In this document: positions 11,167-21,412 of the stretch, in pieces
How the letters are laid out: every line of letters begins with the position of its first letter
Numbering within the stretch: the stretch's first letter is position 1
Origin: Theocolax elegans
Lineage: Eukaryota; Arthropoda; Insecta; Hymenoptera; Cerocephalidae
Length of the DNA stretch: 64,000 bases
Direction: 5' to 3'
Assembly (NCBI GenBank): GCA_026168455.1
Contig: CM047426.1
Location: 52,249,085-52,313,084 of the forward strand
Notes under the pieces: model-generated
The model's input: only the letters and a program-made list of their open reading frames with translations
Database searches by the model: none
Told to the model about the DNA's origin: nothing
Made by a program: the position numbers and the translations under genes

Positions 11167-11395
11167 TTTGTGCACGTTGGTGCACTTAATAGTTATACTT
11201 CGATCCTGTGTTTTTTATGTTTTATTATTTCAAAGTTCAAAAATTTGGTTTCAGTGAAAATTTATGAAAAAATAGTTTGCTCATTTTTTACTATTTTTTC
11301 ACGTACTTTCACTCAAACCAAATTTTTGAACTTTGTAATAATAAAAAAATAATACAGAGTCATAGTATAACTATTAAGTGCATCAACGTTCACAA
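11167..11395. mobile_element. Palindromic MITE, ~229 bp
   Basis: Both ends carry a TGCACTTAATAGTTATAC-type terminus in inverted orientation, and the arms continue with AAAGTTCAAAAATTTGGTTT and its complement to a centre near 11280. It lies in an intron of the CACTA-like gene immediately upstream of exon 3. The target-site duplication is not clear. Confidence 0.75.
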
Positions 11396-11438
11396 GGAAA
11401 CTATTGAAGACTATTAATATTAAAATGATTTATTATAG

Positions 11439-11580
11439 GTATAGAGATACAAAATAATGTTGACGACATTATCAATGTGCATAATGAAAACCCAACACGA
11501 AATGGTACAGTCAGTCCAAATCCGTGTTCCGACAGTAGCAAATATTCTACTTCGTTGGATAATATTCCTGGTAAAATATA
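11439..11580 (+). CDS. Exon 3 of the CACTA-like transposase gene
   Basis: Between TATTATAG and CCTG|GTAAAA the third frame reads IEIQNNVDDIINVHNENPTR and then NGTVSPNPCSDSSKYST, ending LDNIP plus one base. The next exon at 13816 supplies the missing two bases of an Asp codon, so the donor phase fits. The acceptor phase does not fit exon 2 directly, so an exon may have been lost or the border may be misplaced. Composition is polar and disordered like exon 2. Confidence 0.5.
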
Positions 11581-11698
11581 TTTTCTGTAGGAAATTCAGT
11601 AGTATTTTATGTAAATTACTGTTTATTGTATACACATATAATTTATTTATTATTTATTTATTATATATTATTTTAAACATTGTTAATTTTAATTGCAG

Positions 11699-11904
11699 TC
11701 AGATAATTCAGAAAGCAATGATGAACAAAGAGCAGGATATTTGAGTTCTGAAGAAAATGATTCAATAATAGACGTTACTCAATTATCTATAGAATCTAAT
11801 ATAATTGACATTGACTCTATGACTTCTGAACATGCATTTACAACTTCCAGTGAAAGTTACAATGTTGCGCATAATCAAGTAGCCGAGAATATTTTTTTTT
11901 GCAG
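11699..11904 (+). pseudogene. Duplicated exon 2 copy of the CACTA-like gene
   Basis: Nearly identical to 7414-7617 (SDNSESNDEQRAGYLSSEEN, IIDVTQLSIESNIIDID). Two extra T in the run before the final CAG shift the frame (ends FFCR instead of FLQ), so it cannot replace exon 2. Similarity extends on both sides, about 7390-8100 against 11675-12430, showing a segmental copy of exon plus intron about 4.28 kb downstream and in the same orientation. Confidence 0.7.
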
Positions 11905-12430
11905 GTAATTATCATATGCATTTTCTTTTAATTATATAAATACTCGTGTGAACTACTAAATGTTTAAGCAAATGGTATACTTTTCCAGCTAATGTTTTTA
12001 TTTAATTATTCTCTTTATATTCTGATCTATCTAGTAGTCCTTAACTATATAATTAGTTACCTTAATATTTAGATTTCAACCGAGTCGAAATAAATCCTTT
12101 AATTTAATAAATATCGTCAAATAATGTTTAATAATTTTAATTACCATAAGGAAGAGACTTTACAAAATTATAGTGACATGAATACATGTAGCAAAAAAAC
12201 AGTTTATTATAGATCAGCATCGTCTTCACTTTTCTATGCATCAATCAGTATTACAGTTTGTTGTCTTTTTATGATTTAAACTTTTCTATCTTTTAGGCCA
12301 ATTCAACAATAATCAATCTGATAATCATAAGATTTGATTGAGGCTTCATCAACATGTTTCAAATCCCAATGTTTTGTGTGCTTTTAAAAAACTTTTAGAT
12401 TAAGAATGTTAACTTGACTAGGCAAATTAA

Positions 12431-13815
12431 TCAAATGTGATAATTTGTTATCAATTGGTTTGTTTTACTTTTATTTATTTGCCATAAAGTCTCTTAAGAG
12501 CATATATTTATGAAGTAAAATAGAAACTTTACATATATAATATAGTTTGCGTATAATCTCAATAGACTTCCCAGTGACTCCAGTATAGTGGATATAAATT
12601 AATAATTGTTTAAACATGGTGAAATTCACTACAGCTCCAGTGATTGGAAATAAATATTTCAATATTAAATTACTCGAGTAACTGAGAAATCCATTCAGAT
12701 TATATTAGTTTATACTTTTCAATAAAGCAATAGTTCCACTTTCTTCTTTCTTTAAAGGACTGCAATTTTTACTTTTTACCCTATTGTAATTTTTATATTT
12801 TGCACTGTTCAAAGAGTATTTTTAGTTGTTTAGTCGTTTGAAAGTTGTAGTTTTGGTATTTTTAACGTTACTTAAAGAGTAGTAAAGTCAACAAATTACT
12901 CATTTAAGGTTAATTTATTACTCTTTGGGGTTAAGAGTGTGTAATGAAACTTTTTTAATTTGACTGAATTTTCCTGAACGATATGTCAGGCCCAAATTAC
13001 ACGAATCTACGCCTTTCAACATAAATATTATAAATAATGTATTAAATTAAAAATTTAAAACATTTCATACAGGTAGCTTAAACTAAAAGCAAGCATAGCG
13101 TTTTGATTTTTTAAGAAATAATAATTTTTTTAATAATAATTGAGTAAACAATTTTTAGACGCAAATTATTAGTAAATAAGTTATAAACTTTCAACGCAAA
13201 CATTGTAATTTTAAGCAATCAATTTAAAAATCTGGAAAATTTTGGTATATTGCTAAAACATTCAGACTAAGACATTTTTAAGTTTTAAAAATCACAAAAT
13301 ATAAATTAAAAATAGATGGATTTCATTAAACAATAGTAAAAGTAAAAAAATTTTTTTAATAGTTTATAAGAACAATACGAAAAAAATATCTTATATTATA
13401 ACTTATATTCTTATTTCAATGAACGAATTTGATAGTTCAAGTTTTGAGGAATTGTTAAATAATTTCAACACGAAAAATTAAAAAAATGTTTAAATTAATT
13501 ATTTTAGAAATAATTGTATACAGTTTTTTGCGGTTGCACTTTTTAAAAAATGTCATGAAATGGGTCTGAAGTTTGAACCGTTGCACGGCAACGATTTTTT
13601 CAAATTCTTAAAAATCGCATATTTAAATATTCGAAACAGTAAATATTTTCTGTAGGAAATTCAAGTAGTATTTTTATGTAAATTACAGTTATTGTATACA
13701 CATAGTAAGAAAGTGTTTTCTTCCTCATTTAAAGAGACGAAATTTACTTTCTAAGCCTTATGTTTCGCAATTATATTACATTTTGCCTTCATTAATTGTA
13801 GTTTAATTTTAATAG
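12431..13815 (+). other. AT-rich intronic DNA of the CACTA-like gene
   Basis: No exon is supported. A degenerate AAAGAGTA/TTTACTCTTT-type repeat lies at 12750-12950, resembling 57640-57920. At 13643-13710 the sequence TATTTTCTGTAGGAAATTC and following bases repeat the donor-side intron sequence at 11586-11640, marking the end of material inserted into or duplicated within this intron. Confidence 0.4.
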
Positions 13816-13862
13816 ATGGCAGTTTCAACGTTTCAAATATTCCTGTTGCACAGGATAATAAT
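13816..13862 (+). CDS. Exon 4 of the CACTA-like transposase gene
   Basis: A 47-bp exon between TTTTAATAG and AAT|GTAAGT. With the base left over from exon 3 it reads DGSFNVSNIPVAQDNN and ends in phase 0, matching exon 5 at 14509. The short size and perfect phase on both sides support a genuine exon of the ancestral gene. Confidence 0.5.
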
Positions 13863-14127
13863 GTAAGTAATTGATTTTCGTATTATTATTTTGAAATAAA
13901 GAGAAACCAAAGTCCTGTTAATGTTTTCATAAAACAACTTTCCTGAATTTTCAAATAATAAATAAATGAATTGTAAGATCTATCATTATTTTAATTATTG
14001 GTCAAACCCTGCAATATTTTTGGGTGTTTCCATACTTTTTCACCACTCTGTATAACAATATAAAGTTACTAATATTATACTATGACTCATTACAAACACA
14101 AAAGTATATTTCAAATTAATAACAAAA

Positions 14128-14293
14128 ATTAGTTCTTTAACCCTTACAGGGCCAGTCTGACGCCACATGGCGTCATGCTCCAACTGGCCGACATTTGACC
14201 TTAGTTTGGTCATAACTTGGGGACCCAAACCCCCTTTTCTATAGAGAAATTAAGCTTTTCAAAAATTTCGAATGCCGGCCCTTTAAGGAAGTC
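14128..14293. mobile_element. Short MITE-like insertion
   Basis: TTAACCCTTACAGGGCC at the left faces GGCCCTTTAAGG at the right, about 165 bp apart, and the interior has a GACGCCACATGGCGTC palindrome. Ends in a TTAA-like context suggest a TTAA-targeting MITE, but the right duplication is imperfect. It sits in an intron just before exon 5 of the CACTA-like gene. Confidence 0.45.
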
Positions 14294-14508
14294 TTTATTA
14301 TATTAAACACTGTTTTTCATAAATCAATGTGAGGTTTGTATGTAAAAAAAATTCATGTTTATTTTTATCTTTTCACTTATTTTAATAGTCAGAAATAGTT
14401 TGTCTTCAGTATTATTGAAAGATGCAAAAAATATAAAATGTAAATTAATTATTGTATAATTTAGTTTTGTGAACGTTAATACTAAATTTATGTTTAAATG
14501 CTTTTTAG

Positions 14509-16676
14509 GATTACTTTTACGTAAATAATTATTCTGAAACATACGACAGTATTATGAATTAGATGCCGAAGATTTATAAATGAGTATGCGAATGATTGAA
14601 GACCAACATTTACAAAGCTTTTCAAAATATTTGAACATGGGGATTGCAACGAAACCATAAATGCCAACTTTGTCGTTAATAAAATTGAAGTATTATTCGC
14701 AATAATTAAGTTCGCCATGGTTTATTCGCTTCCAAATTCAGGTGTAGCTGATTTGTTTAAGCTTTTCAACACGTTTTTCGATACTGCGATAATTCCGGAT
14801 AGCCGATATAAGATCGATAAATTGTTTTACCTTGGCGAAAATATTGAGTATCATGCCGTCTGCTCGGATTGTGAAAATTATATTAAAAAATTTGACAAAA
14901 AGGATCGACATATTACATGCTCTGTATGCGAGAGCATAATGCATTTATAGAATTCTTCTTATAACAATTTTTTCATTATTTTAAATATCCGTAATTAACT
15001 GCAGCACTTGATCGAAAATAATCAAGAATTTTATAACAATGTAATGAACAATAATGATGGCATATGTGAAAGCTTCTCAGACATCTTTTCGGGTCAAAAA
15101 TACAAAGATTTTGTGAATACACTTCCAGAAGATTAAAAGCGATCTTATGTTTCTTTAGCTTTTAACAGCAATGGGTTACCAATATTTAAGAGTTCGAAAT
15201 GCAGTGTGTGGCCTATTCAAGTTACTCCTAACGAAATACCACCTACTGTTAGAAGCAAAAGGCCATTGACTTGTACCTTATGGTTCGGTCACGACAAGCC
15301 TAATATGAATATATTTCTGAAACAGTTTGTGGAAAGTACACAATAAATAACGAGGAAAAAATTATTAAATCATACGTGATATGATGCTGCGCGGATACAG
15401 TTGCCCGAGCTCCTATTCAAGGATTTATAAAATTTAATGGGTACTATGGATATAACTGGTGCCTGCATCCAGGTGCTTTAGTTTAATACAATTCAGGAGC
15501 TAGTGTAAAATATCCATTACTAAATGACTTACCTCCATGGAGAACAAAAGATGAAACTATACAACATATTCAACAGGCTATTGATACCAATATAGTCGTT
15601 TTTGGAGTAAAAAAGTAACGCCGATATTAAGCTTGAATATTTTCGGAAACAACAATTTTCGGAATATTGGTTTAATACTTCTGGTCACCCCTACAGTTTG
15701 TCAAATGCTCACATTAGTCAAGTTAAGTCAGTCTAGGTCAACTGCTGTTAGAAAATATTGGTGGAGTCGGGAATTTGAAAATTGGTTACTATATTACAGT
15801 CTTCCAATTTTAGAGCAAGTAACTGGTTTTCAAATGTGTTGTAAACATTGGGCATTGCTTGTCGAAGCAATTCATTTACTGATTCGAAATTCTATAAGTG
15901 TTGATCAGCTGGTGAGAGCAGATACTTTATTAAAACAGTTCGTTGCGGAAACACAACATTTATACTCTAAGGATGCTATGACTTACAATGTACACCAGTT
16001 ATTATATCTTCCACAGAGTGTAACTGATTGGGGGCCATTATGGGCTCACTTTGGACATCCATTAGAATAAGGTAATGGTCAACTTATTCGAAATATACAC
16101 GCGTCTAAAGGCGTATTAAGTCAAATGCGTAGAATCGTATCAGTAAAAGAATGTTTGATTCTAATGGAGAAACATGTGGAACAAATACAGAACTCGCCTA
16201 TAAAATCTTACTGCTATTATCTTGACAATTACTGCACAATAAAACAGTTAAAGTAAGTGAGAATAGATATTTTGGAACTAGTTCTAGAATAAATGAAACT
16301 GACCCTGAGAAATTTAATTTATTAATAGATTATTTTGTAGTTTACAAAAAAAATGATAAAAAATCAGGCTGTTTTTAAATTATGCAAAAAGCTACTTCAA
16401 CGATCTGATAATTCATATGTGAAAACAGAAGATAATGAATATATAGAAATTGCACAATTTGCTGTTCATATGGAACATGATTTACAGTACACAATGTGTA
16501 AAAAGGTAATAGTTTGTGATTCTTTACATACATGTACACATATTAAAGGCATTGTTGAAATTGAAAAAAATTGCAGCCTTATAGAGACTTCAAAAATTGA
16601 ACATCTTTGTGTGTTCATGATTGTTAATCATGAACAATTTATTGCGTCTATACAACATATCTATTGGTATTCGTAA
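14509..16676 (+). pseudogene. Main coding exons of a CACTA/EnSpm-like transposase, decayed
   Basis: After a TTTTTAG acceptor the frame reads DYFYVNNYSETYD, is frameshifted near 14577, and then gives FVVNKIEVLFAIIKFAM and a Cys-rich segment (CSDCENYIKKFD..HITCSVCE, 14850-14935), probably a zinc-binding motif. From 15005, after GCAG, comes LIENNQEFYNNVMNNND, a stop, then LAFNSNGLPIFKSSKCSVWP and TCTLWFGHDKPNMNIFLKQF. The DUF4218-like region reads FENWLLYYSLPILEQVTGFQ, MTYNVHQLLYLPQS and WGPLWAHFGHPLE; a stop follows, then GNGQLIRNIHASKG. A C-terminal piece lies at 16353-16676. This order is that of TNP2/DUF4218-type CACTA transposases of animals. There are multiple stops and at least two frameshifts. 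Terminal inverted repeats were not located. Confidence 0.7.
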
Positions 16677-16959
16677 TATAAAACTCAAAAGCAGATAAAA
16701 AAATTTTGATGTAAATAGTATAAACTTTTAGTCATTAATATTTTTCTACAAAATAGAATTAGTTATTTACCTAAAATTAAGTTGGAAATTCCTCTCGTTT
16801 AGTTGCACAGCAATATAGTGAAGAATATTTTCAGAAATGAACAAATAAAGTAAAGAACGATAAATTGGAAATTAATATCAATATTTCTTTGTATTTAAAA
16901 ATAAATAAAACAAAAAATAAAAGAACTTCATTTCATTCATTTTCAATTTCTTTTTAGAC
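16677..16959. other. AT-rich spacer
   Basis: No gene or repeat boundary is recognised between the end of the transposase relic and the beginning of the ACCACGTGG-family element. An AATAAA-type hexamer near 16847 could have served the transposase transcript. Confidence 0.3.
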
Positions 16960-17527
16960 TTTTATATTATTTTAATTTTCATTAATTTTTACAAAGCTTA
17001 CTTACAAACTCATTTTGTAAGTACTTTCTCAAAAATTTGACATAATATCCTTCCAAGTAATAATTATGCATCGTAATTTTGTAAGATTTATTATACTATT
17101 AATTATTTATTATAATTAGAAAGTTCCTACCTATAGAATATTTTCCATTCAATTAATTCAATTTCACGTAAAACTACAGAGAAAAAAATATAAGCAAAAT
17201 TTCTCTATAGTTCTACGGACCAAAAGTAAGGATATAAACATACTATTATTGATCGTATTATAATGTATTTTTAACAATTTTGTATTTCTTCCGACAAGGA
17301 AATTCCAATAATTATGTTACAAAACCACATAGTTTTACACGGAAAAAAAACTTGAGTAAAAATTACTCAAGTGCTCTAGTAAAATTTACTGAAGTAACTC
17401 TATATTAAAATTTTTTGGTCTAGAACTTTAGTAATATTGACTTAAGTACGTAAATGATTTATATACATAATTTTGACTCATATTTATATAATATTTATAA
17501 AGTAACATTTCGAAATAGTATCAATAT

Positions 17528-18257
17528 TGTAACGAATCAATGTAATATTTGATTATATTACATTGGTCGTTACATTCTCTCTCTCTGTCTAGCCTGTGTA
17601 TTAATCTTTACAGATGTTACAGGTCGACGTTCGACGATTTTCGGCGATTTTCGCGGACCTTCGTAAAGGTAAAAGTAGGGAGAGAGAGAGAGAGTTTTCG
17701 GTTCGTATGTGCGAGAGCACTTAGACAAAACTCAACCGTACAGAGACTAATCTCAACCGTCGAGAGATTGAATTCAACCGTGTGATTAATCTCAACCGTC
17801 GTGAAAAACTTTGTTGTTTATTCTTCTCTCCATATTTTGATCGCCCAGGAAGCTAAAGAGTAGCGACTACGCACACTTCGCCTGGTTGTTTAATCATCGA
17901 TCGCGGCTCACGCACTGTAAGTGCCAGTTTTGTAGTCTCTCTCCCTCTCTTTCTCTCTTTATTTATTTCGCGTATATATCGACCTGCGTTTCGCGCGCTG
18001 CGACGCGCCTGTATTACTTTTTTCCCGAATACATTTATTTTTGTTATTAATTGAATATTGCATTGTTGCTTATTTAGTTGTTTATCCCTTTTTCTCGCGT
18101 TTCGCTAAATAAAGATTACCGCCGCCTCCGCCTATACGGCTTATTATAGTCGTATTATTGCTGAGCGGCCGATCGTGTAAATGAGACTATTATTTTGACG
18201 GTTCTGAATTGTTATTATTTTATTGCATTTATTATTAAAAATAGCAAAACCTTTACA
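17528..18257 (+). mobile_element. Solo LTR, family B (730 bp)
   Basis: Begins TGTAACG and ends CTTTACA, with ATAT directly repeated outside (17524-17527 and 18258-18261), the hallmark of an LTR with a 4-bp target duplication. It contains TCTCTCTCTCTGT near 17576, four CAACCGT motifs spaced about 20 bp (17733-17799), a CG-rich stretch, and AATAAA at about 18108, plausibly the polyadenylation signal, which puts it in the plus orientation. No internal retroelement sequence adjoins it. A Ty3/gypsy origin is inferred from the ATAT target and TG..CA ends. It is unrelated in sequence to LTR family A beyond the TGTAACG start. Confidence 0.8.
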
Positions 18258-18277
18258 ATATATTCAATTCTTTTACA

Positions 18278-18280
<3 letters not shown>

Positions 18281-18320
<40 letters not shown>
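18281..18320 (+). repeat. (AT)n microsatellite
   Basis: An almost pure AT dinucleotide run of about 40 bp, followed by a hairpin-forming segment at 18355-18470 (AAAAGTTATGATAATTTAAA against its complement). Both lie inside the 1.8 kb CACGG element, to the right of solo LTR B. Confidence 0.9.
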
Positions 18321-18324
<4 letters not shown>

Positions 18325-19359
18325 GTTATGATAATTTATAATATATATTTATATATAAAAGTTATGATAATTTAAAGAAAGCCAAAAAATTCACAAACAT
18401 TAACATGATATTTCCCATTTAAATTTTTATAAAAATTTGGTGTTTCTTTAAATTATCATAACTTTTTACAGAATTGAAGGCCATAAAAATGCTACAGACC
18501 ATTTGAAAGGTATTGCTCCAAGCTTTCTTTTAGACTTTTGGATAAAAAAATCAATTGTGGCGAACTTACACTTTTTTTAAGTAGAATATTGACATGTAGT
18601 TTATGTAACATTGACCTTCAGATTAGAAATTCTAACCCAGAAGGATAAATTCTACACATAATTAGCAACGAATGTTACGTATAATGTTGTATAGTAAAAG
18701 TTGATAGATTTTGAGTTAAATAGCGATGAACCCAGCTGGTGTTGAAAAAAACTGGAAAAAGTTCACTTTTTGAGGTTAGAATAACTTTTGAGCTAATAAA
18801 TACCAGTACCTAAAAATTTTTTTCTGTATTCTGAAAAACATTTGCAAAGTGTACCCAAAATTAGGTGCATTTTAAAATTTTGATCGGACCACTTCACGTG
18901 GAATACCCCATATATATATATATGTGTGTGTGCGAATACACTAGTTTCATACTATATCTAAACTATTACTTGAGTAATAATAATGTAAATATTAGCCAAA
19001 ATTATACATATAAATCTTTTACGTACTTAAATAAGTATTACTAAAATTTTAGTCCAAAAAATTTTACTAGAGTTACTTCAGTAAAATTTACTGGAGCACT
19101 TGAGTAATTTTTACTCAGGTTTTTTTCCGTGTACAGTCTATTACTTCGTGGATTACCACAACGGTTATGTCGCGTTAAACTTTTTGGCCTTATATATTTT
19201 GTTATTGCTAATTATATAATTTAATTAAAATCTTACAAAATTTAAATATATAATTTAATTACAACCCAGGTAACATCACGTTGTAACCACTATCGTAGTT
19301 TTATTACGTGGTTTACTACGTAGTTTTACCACGTAAACTTTTTGACCTTACTTATTTAA

Positions 19360-20185
19360 GGGGGTATCCTCGTATAGATCGATCGAAAAATCGATTTTTT
19401 TTTTATTACATAAGTCGATAGTATAACATGTCAATAGTATGCTGTTAAAATTTTGAAGTGAAATTCGCAGCGGTTTCGATGCTATGGCTATTTTCTTTAA
19501 AGTTGTGCGATGCGCTGCCGGTAGGGCTTCTTTATGGAGCAGGCATTGCTGAATAGTACAAAAGTCGATTAGTAGCTGTAAGCATGAAAAAATTCTATTA
19601 AAAATAATATATTGATTGTATACCGCGAATATTAAACGCGATTTTCTCGAAAACTCAATTTTTCGATTTTCCAAATTGGTGCCACTGATTACTCAGCGAG
19701 TTTTGAAGCTATTGAAAAAAAATATATACCATTCTAAAGGAAATTTAATTAGCTAGTCGACAAACCTAAAGGATTTTGTTTTAAAAAATTATTTAATAAC
19801 TCTTCTGCAATAAAAAAAAAAACTTTTATGAATTTTTTTCCAAAAGTCCGTCATATTTTCAAACTTTTTTTTGACATTTCAAATTTAGGTAAGTAGACGA
19901 GGAATTGGTATAATAATGTCAAAAAACTTTGTTTCTTATGTTTCAGAATGACACAGCAACAACGAAACATGGCGCCAATTGAGACCAAAAAAAATATATC
20001 TTCACCTTGAATTTGATTACCTGGCTCACCTAATTAACATTATGTATATATCAAAATTTTTTATGTTTCTACAAACTATAAGAAACTACGTAAATAAAAT
20101 TTCTAATAAAAATATTGAATAGTTTTTTTTTTTTTAAATTCCCAAAGTTTACCTTCATTTTTGCGATCTATATGAGGATACCCCC
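19360..20185. mobile_element. 826-bp TTAA-flanked non-autonomous DNA element
   Basis: TTAA lies on both sides (19356-19359, 20186-20189). The ends are inverted: GGGGGTATCCTCGTATAGAT at the left and GATCTATATGAGGATACCCCC-type sequence at the right, one mismatch in the first 20. TTAA targeting is typical of piggyBac and Kolobok superfamilies. No transposase remains. The 108-residue open frame on the minus strand (19348-19674) runs out through the terminus, so it is not counted as a gene. Confidence 0.8.
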
Positions 20186-20572
20186 TTAATTATACGCATA
20201 AATATATAATTTTTTATTGCAATCCTGTAAGTTGTTCGAATTTGCATCCATTACACTATTATTCTAAAATCATATTTACACCATTACCATGTGGTAATCA
20301 CGACCAACCACGTGGTTCTTTTCAATAGGGAGCCCATGGAACAATACCATGAAACACATCCCTTCTTATTTGGGTCAAAGAATCATATTTCTTAGTTTCA
20401 AATAAATTTGATTCCCGAAGGCCCTGTCTTCTCCTTATTAGATCGAGTCATATTGGCTAATAATTGAAACTACAGATAAAATACCTCTTTCAATTTGAAA
20501 AAATCTACAATTTTCATACATGTTGACATTTTGTAAAGAATTTTATTTAATCGTAATAATTTACTTACTTAC

Positions 20573-20731
20573 CGAAGTGGCCATACTGGAATTGGAGTAA
20601 TTATTGATAATCTTTCTGGAGTAGGAATACCTGTACTTCCTCCCAGTTCAGCTGATCTTTCAAGAAGCATTTTAATCATGGGACCGTTTTTATTTGTAGG
20701 TTTCCAGACAGTTAATTCCTTAGCATTAATA
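20573..20731 (-). CDS. Orphan coding exon, unidentified protein
   Basis: A stop-free 159-bp segment on the minus strand, bounded by a TTTCTATAG acceptor and a CTTCG|GTAAGT donor. It begins with the last base of a split codon and ends with two bases, so it could be skipped or joined without a frame change. It reads NAKELTVWKPTNKNGPM, then IKMLLERSAELGGSTG and IPTPERLSIITPIPVWPLR. The conserved-looking composition and ideal splice sites suggest a host gene exon rather than transposon sequence, but I do not recognise the family. The segment at 21310-21366 upstream may belong with it. Confidence 0.5.
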
Positions 20732-21309
20732 CTATAGAAATTGATTATAAAAATATAAATATTTTTTATTTAACTCATTGTATTAAGAAATTAATATTGT
20801 TTGTTATTATCAATATTTATCATTAGAAGCAACTATATTATTATTTATATTCTATTGAAGTGATACCGCAATTTTTCCGTCTGTCCGTCCGTCCCCTTTT
20901 AATTTTTGCAAGATTTTATTACACTAATAGTAGTTTTATCATACTTTCTATACTGCATTTGTATTTCTATACTGGGCTTTTTCTAAGGCGTTCTTCTATG
21001 GTGTACTTATATTATATTTCTATGGAGCTTATCTATGGTGTTTTTTTATCAAACTATAAAACTGTCGTACTATTACTCATTTATTTGGAAAATACATTTC
21101 ACCCCTGGGTAAATTTTTTCTAGATCAGTTTAGCTGTTTGATTAAACAATTTCGACAAATAAATTATTTGATCATTTCTACTTAATCATTGCGGCAAAAA
21201 AATTATCCGCATGTATAGAAATATGTCTTATTATAAATAATTATAAATAAATTATAAATAGTTAATTATAAAAATCCATATTTAATAATCAAGAAACAAC
21301 TGATATAGT

Positions 21310-21412
21310 AAACCTCTTGAATTCATAACTTCCTGCCAAGTCTTAAAATTGTCATTAATTGCTATTTTATCTAAAACTGCTACTAATTTTTTAATTTTTA
21401 TATTATTTCTTG
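21310..21412 (-). CDS. Possible upstream exon of the same unidentified gene
   Basis: On the minus strand an open frame gives VLDKIAINDNFKTWQEVMNS followed by RGLLYQ. A GTAGCAG that could act as an acceptor precedes LDKIA, and GGTTTAC or GTTGTT could act as a donor. The phase to the exon at 20731 is satisfied only by the second choice. Evidence is limited to composition and proximity, so this is tentative. Confidence 0.3.

Larger units (their letters stand above)
17338..19131. mobile_element. 1.8 kb non-autonomous DNA element, CACGG termini, TA target duplication
   Basis: Ends are inverted for over 100 bp: CACGGAAAAAAAACTTGAGT at the left and its near complement (ACTCAGGTTTTTTTCCGTG) at the right, each followed by GTAAAAATTACTCAAGTGCT-like and TTTACTGAAGTAACTC-like blocks. 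TA flanks both sides (17336-17337, 19132-19133). The unfilled equivalent at about 52680-52700 reads CACATAGTTTTAAAGTCTAT, which confirms the borders. Inside are a solo LTR (17528-18257), an (AT)n tract (18281-18320) and further repeats. TA targeting would fit a Tc1/mariner-type mobiliser, but no transposase is present. Confidence 0.85.
16960..20340 (-). mobile_element. ACCACGTGG-family DNA element, copy 1, with nested insertions
   Basis: Segments 16990-17337, 19132-19359 and 20186-20340 together match parts of 51466-52975. The right end reads CCAACCACGTGGTTCTTTTC, the inverted form of the left end of the other copy (GAAAAGAACCACGTGG at 51474). The body carries scattered ACCACGTGG/TTACTACGTGG motifs. 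Two later elements interrupt it (17338-19131 and 19360-20185). The left limit is approximate. No transposase is encoded, so it is non-autonomous. Confidence 0.7.

Noticed and set aside
19348..19674. 108-residue minus-strand ORF
   Set aside because: It extends through the terminus of the TTAA element into the flank and shows no transposase motif.
20860..21123. 87-residue ORF
   Set aside because: Hydrophobic composition from T-rich DNA; no start context, homology or splice evidence.
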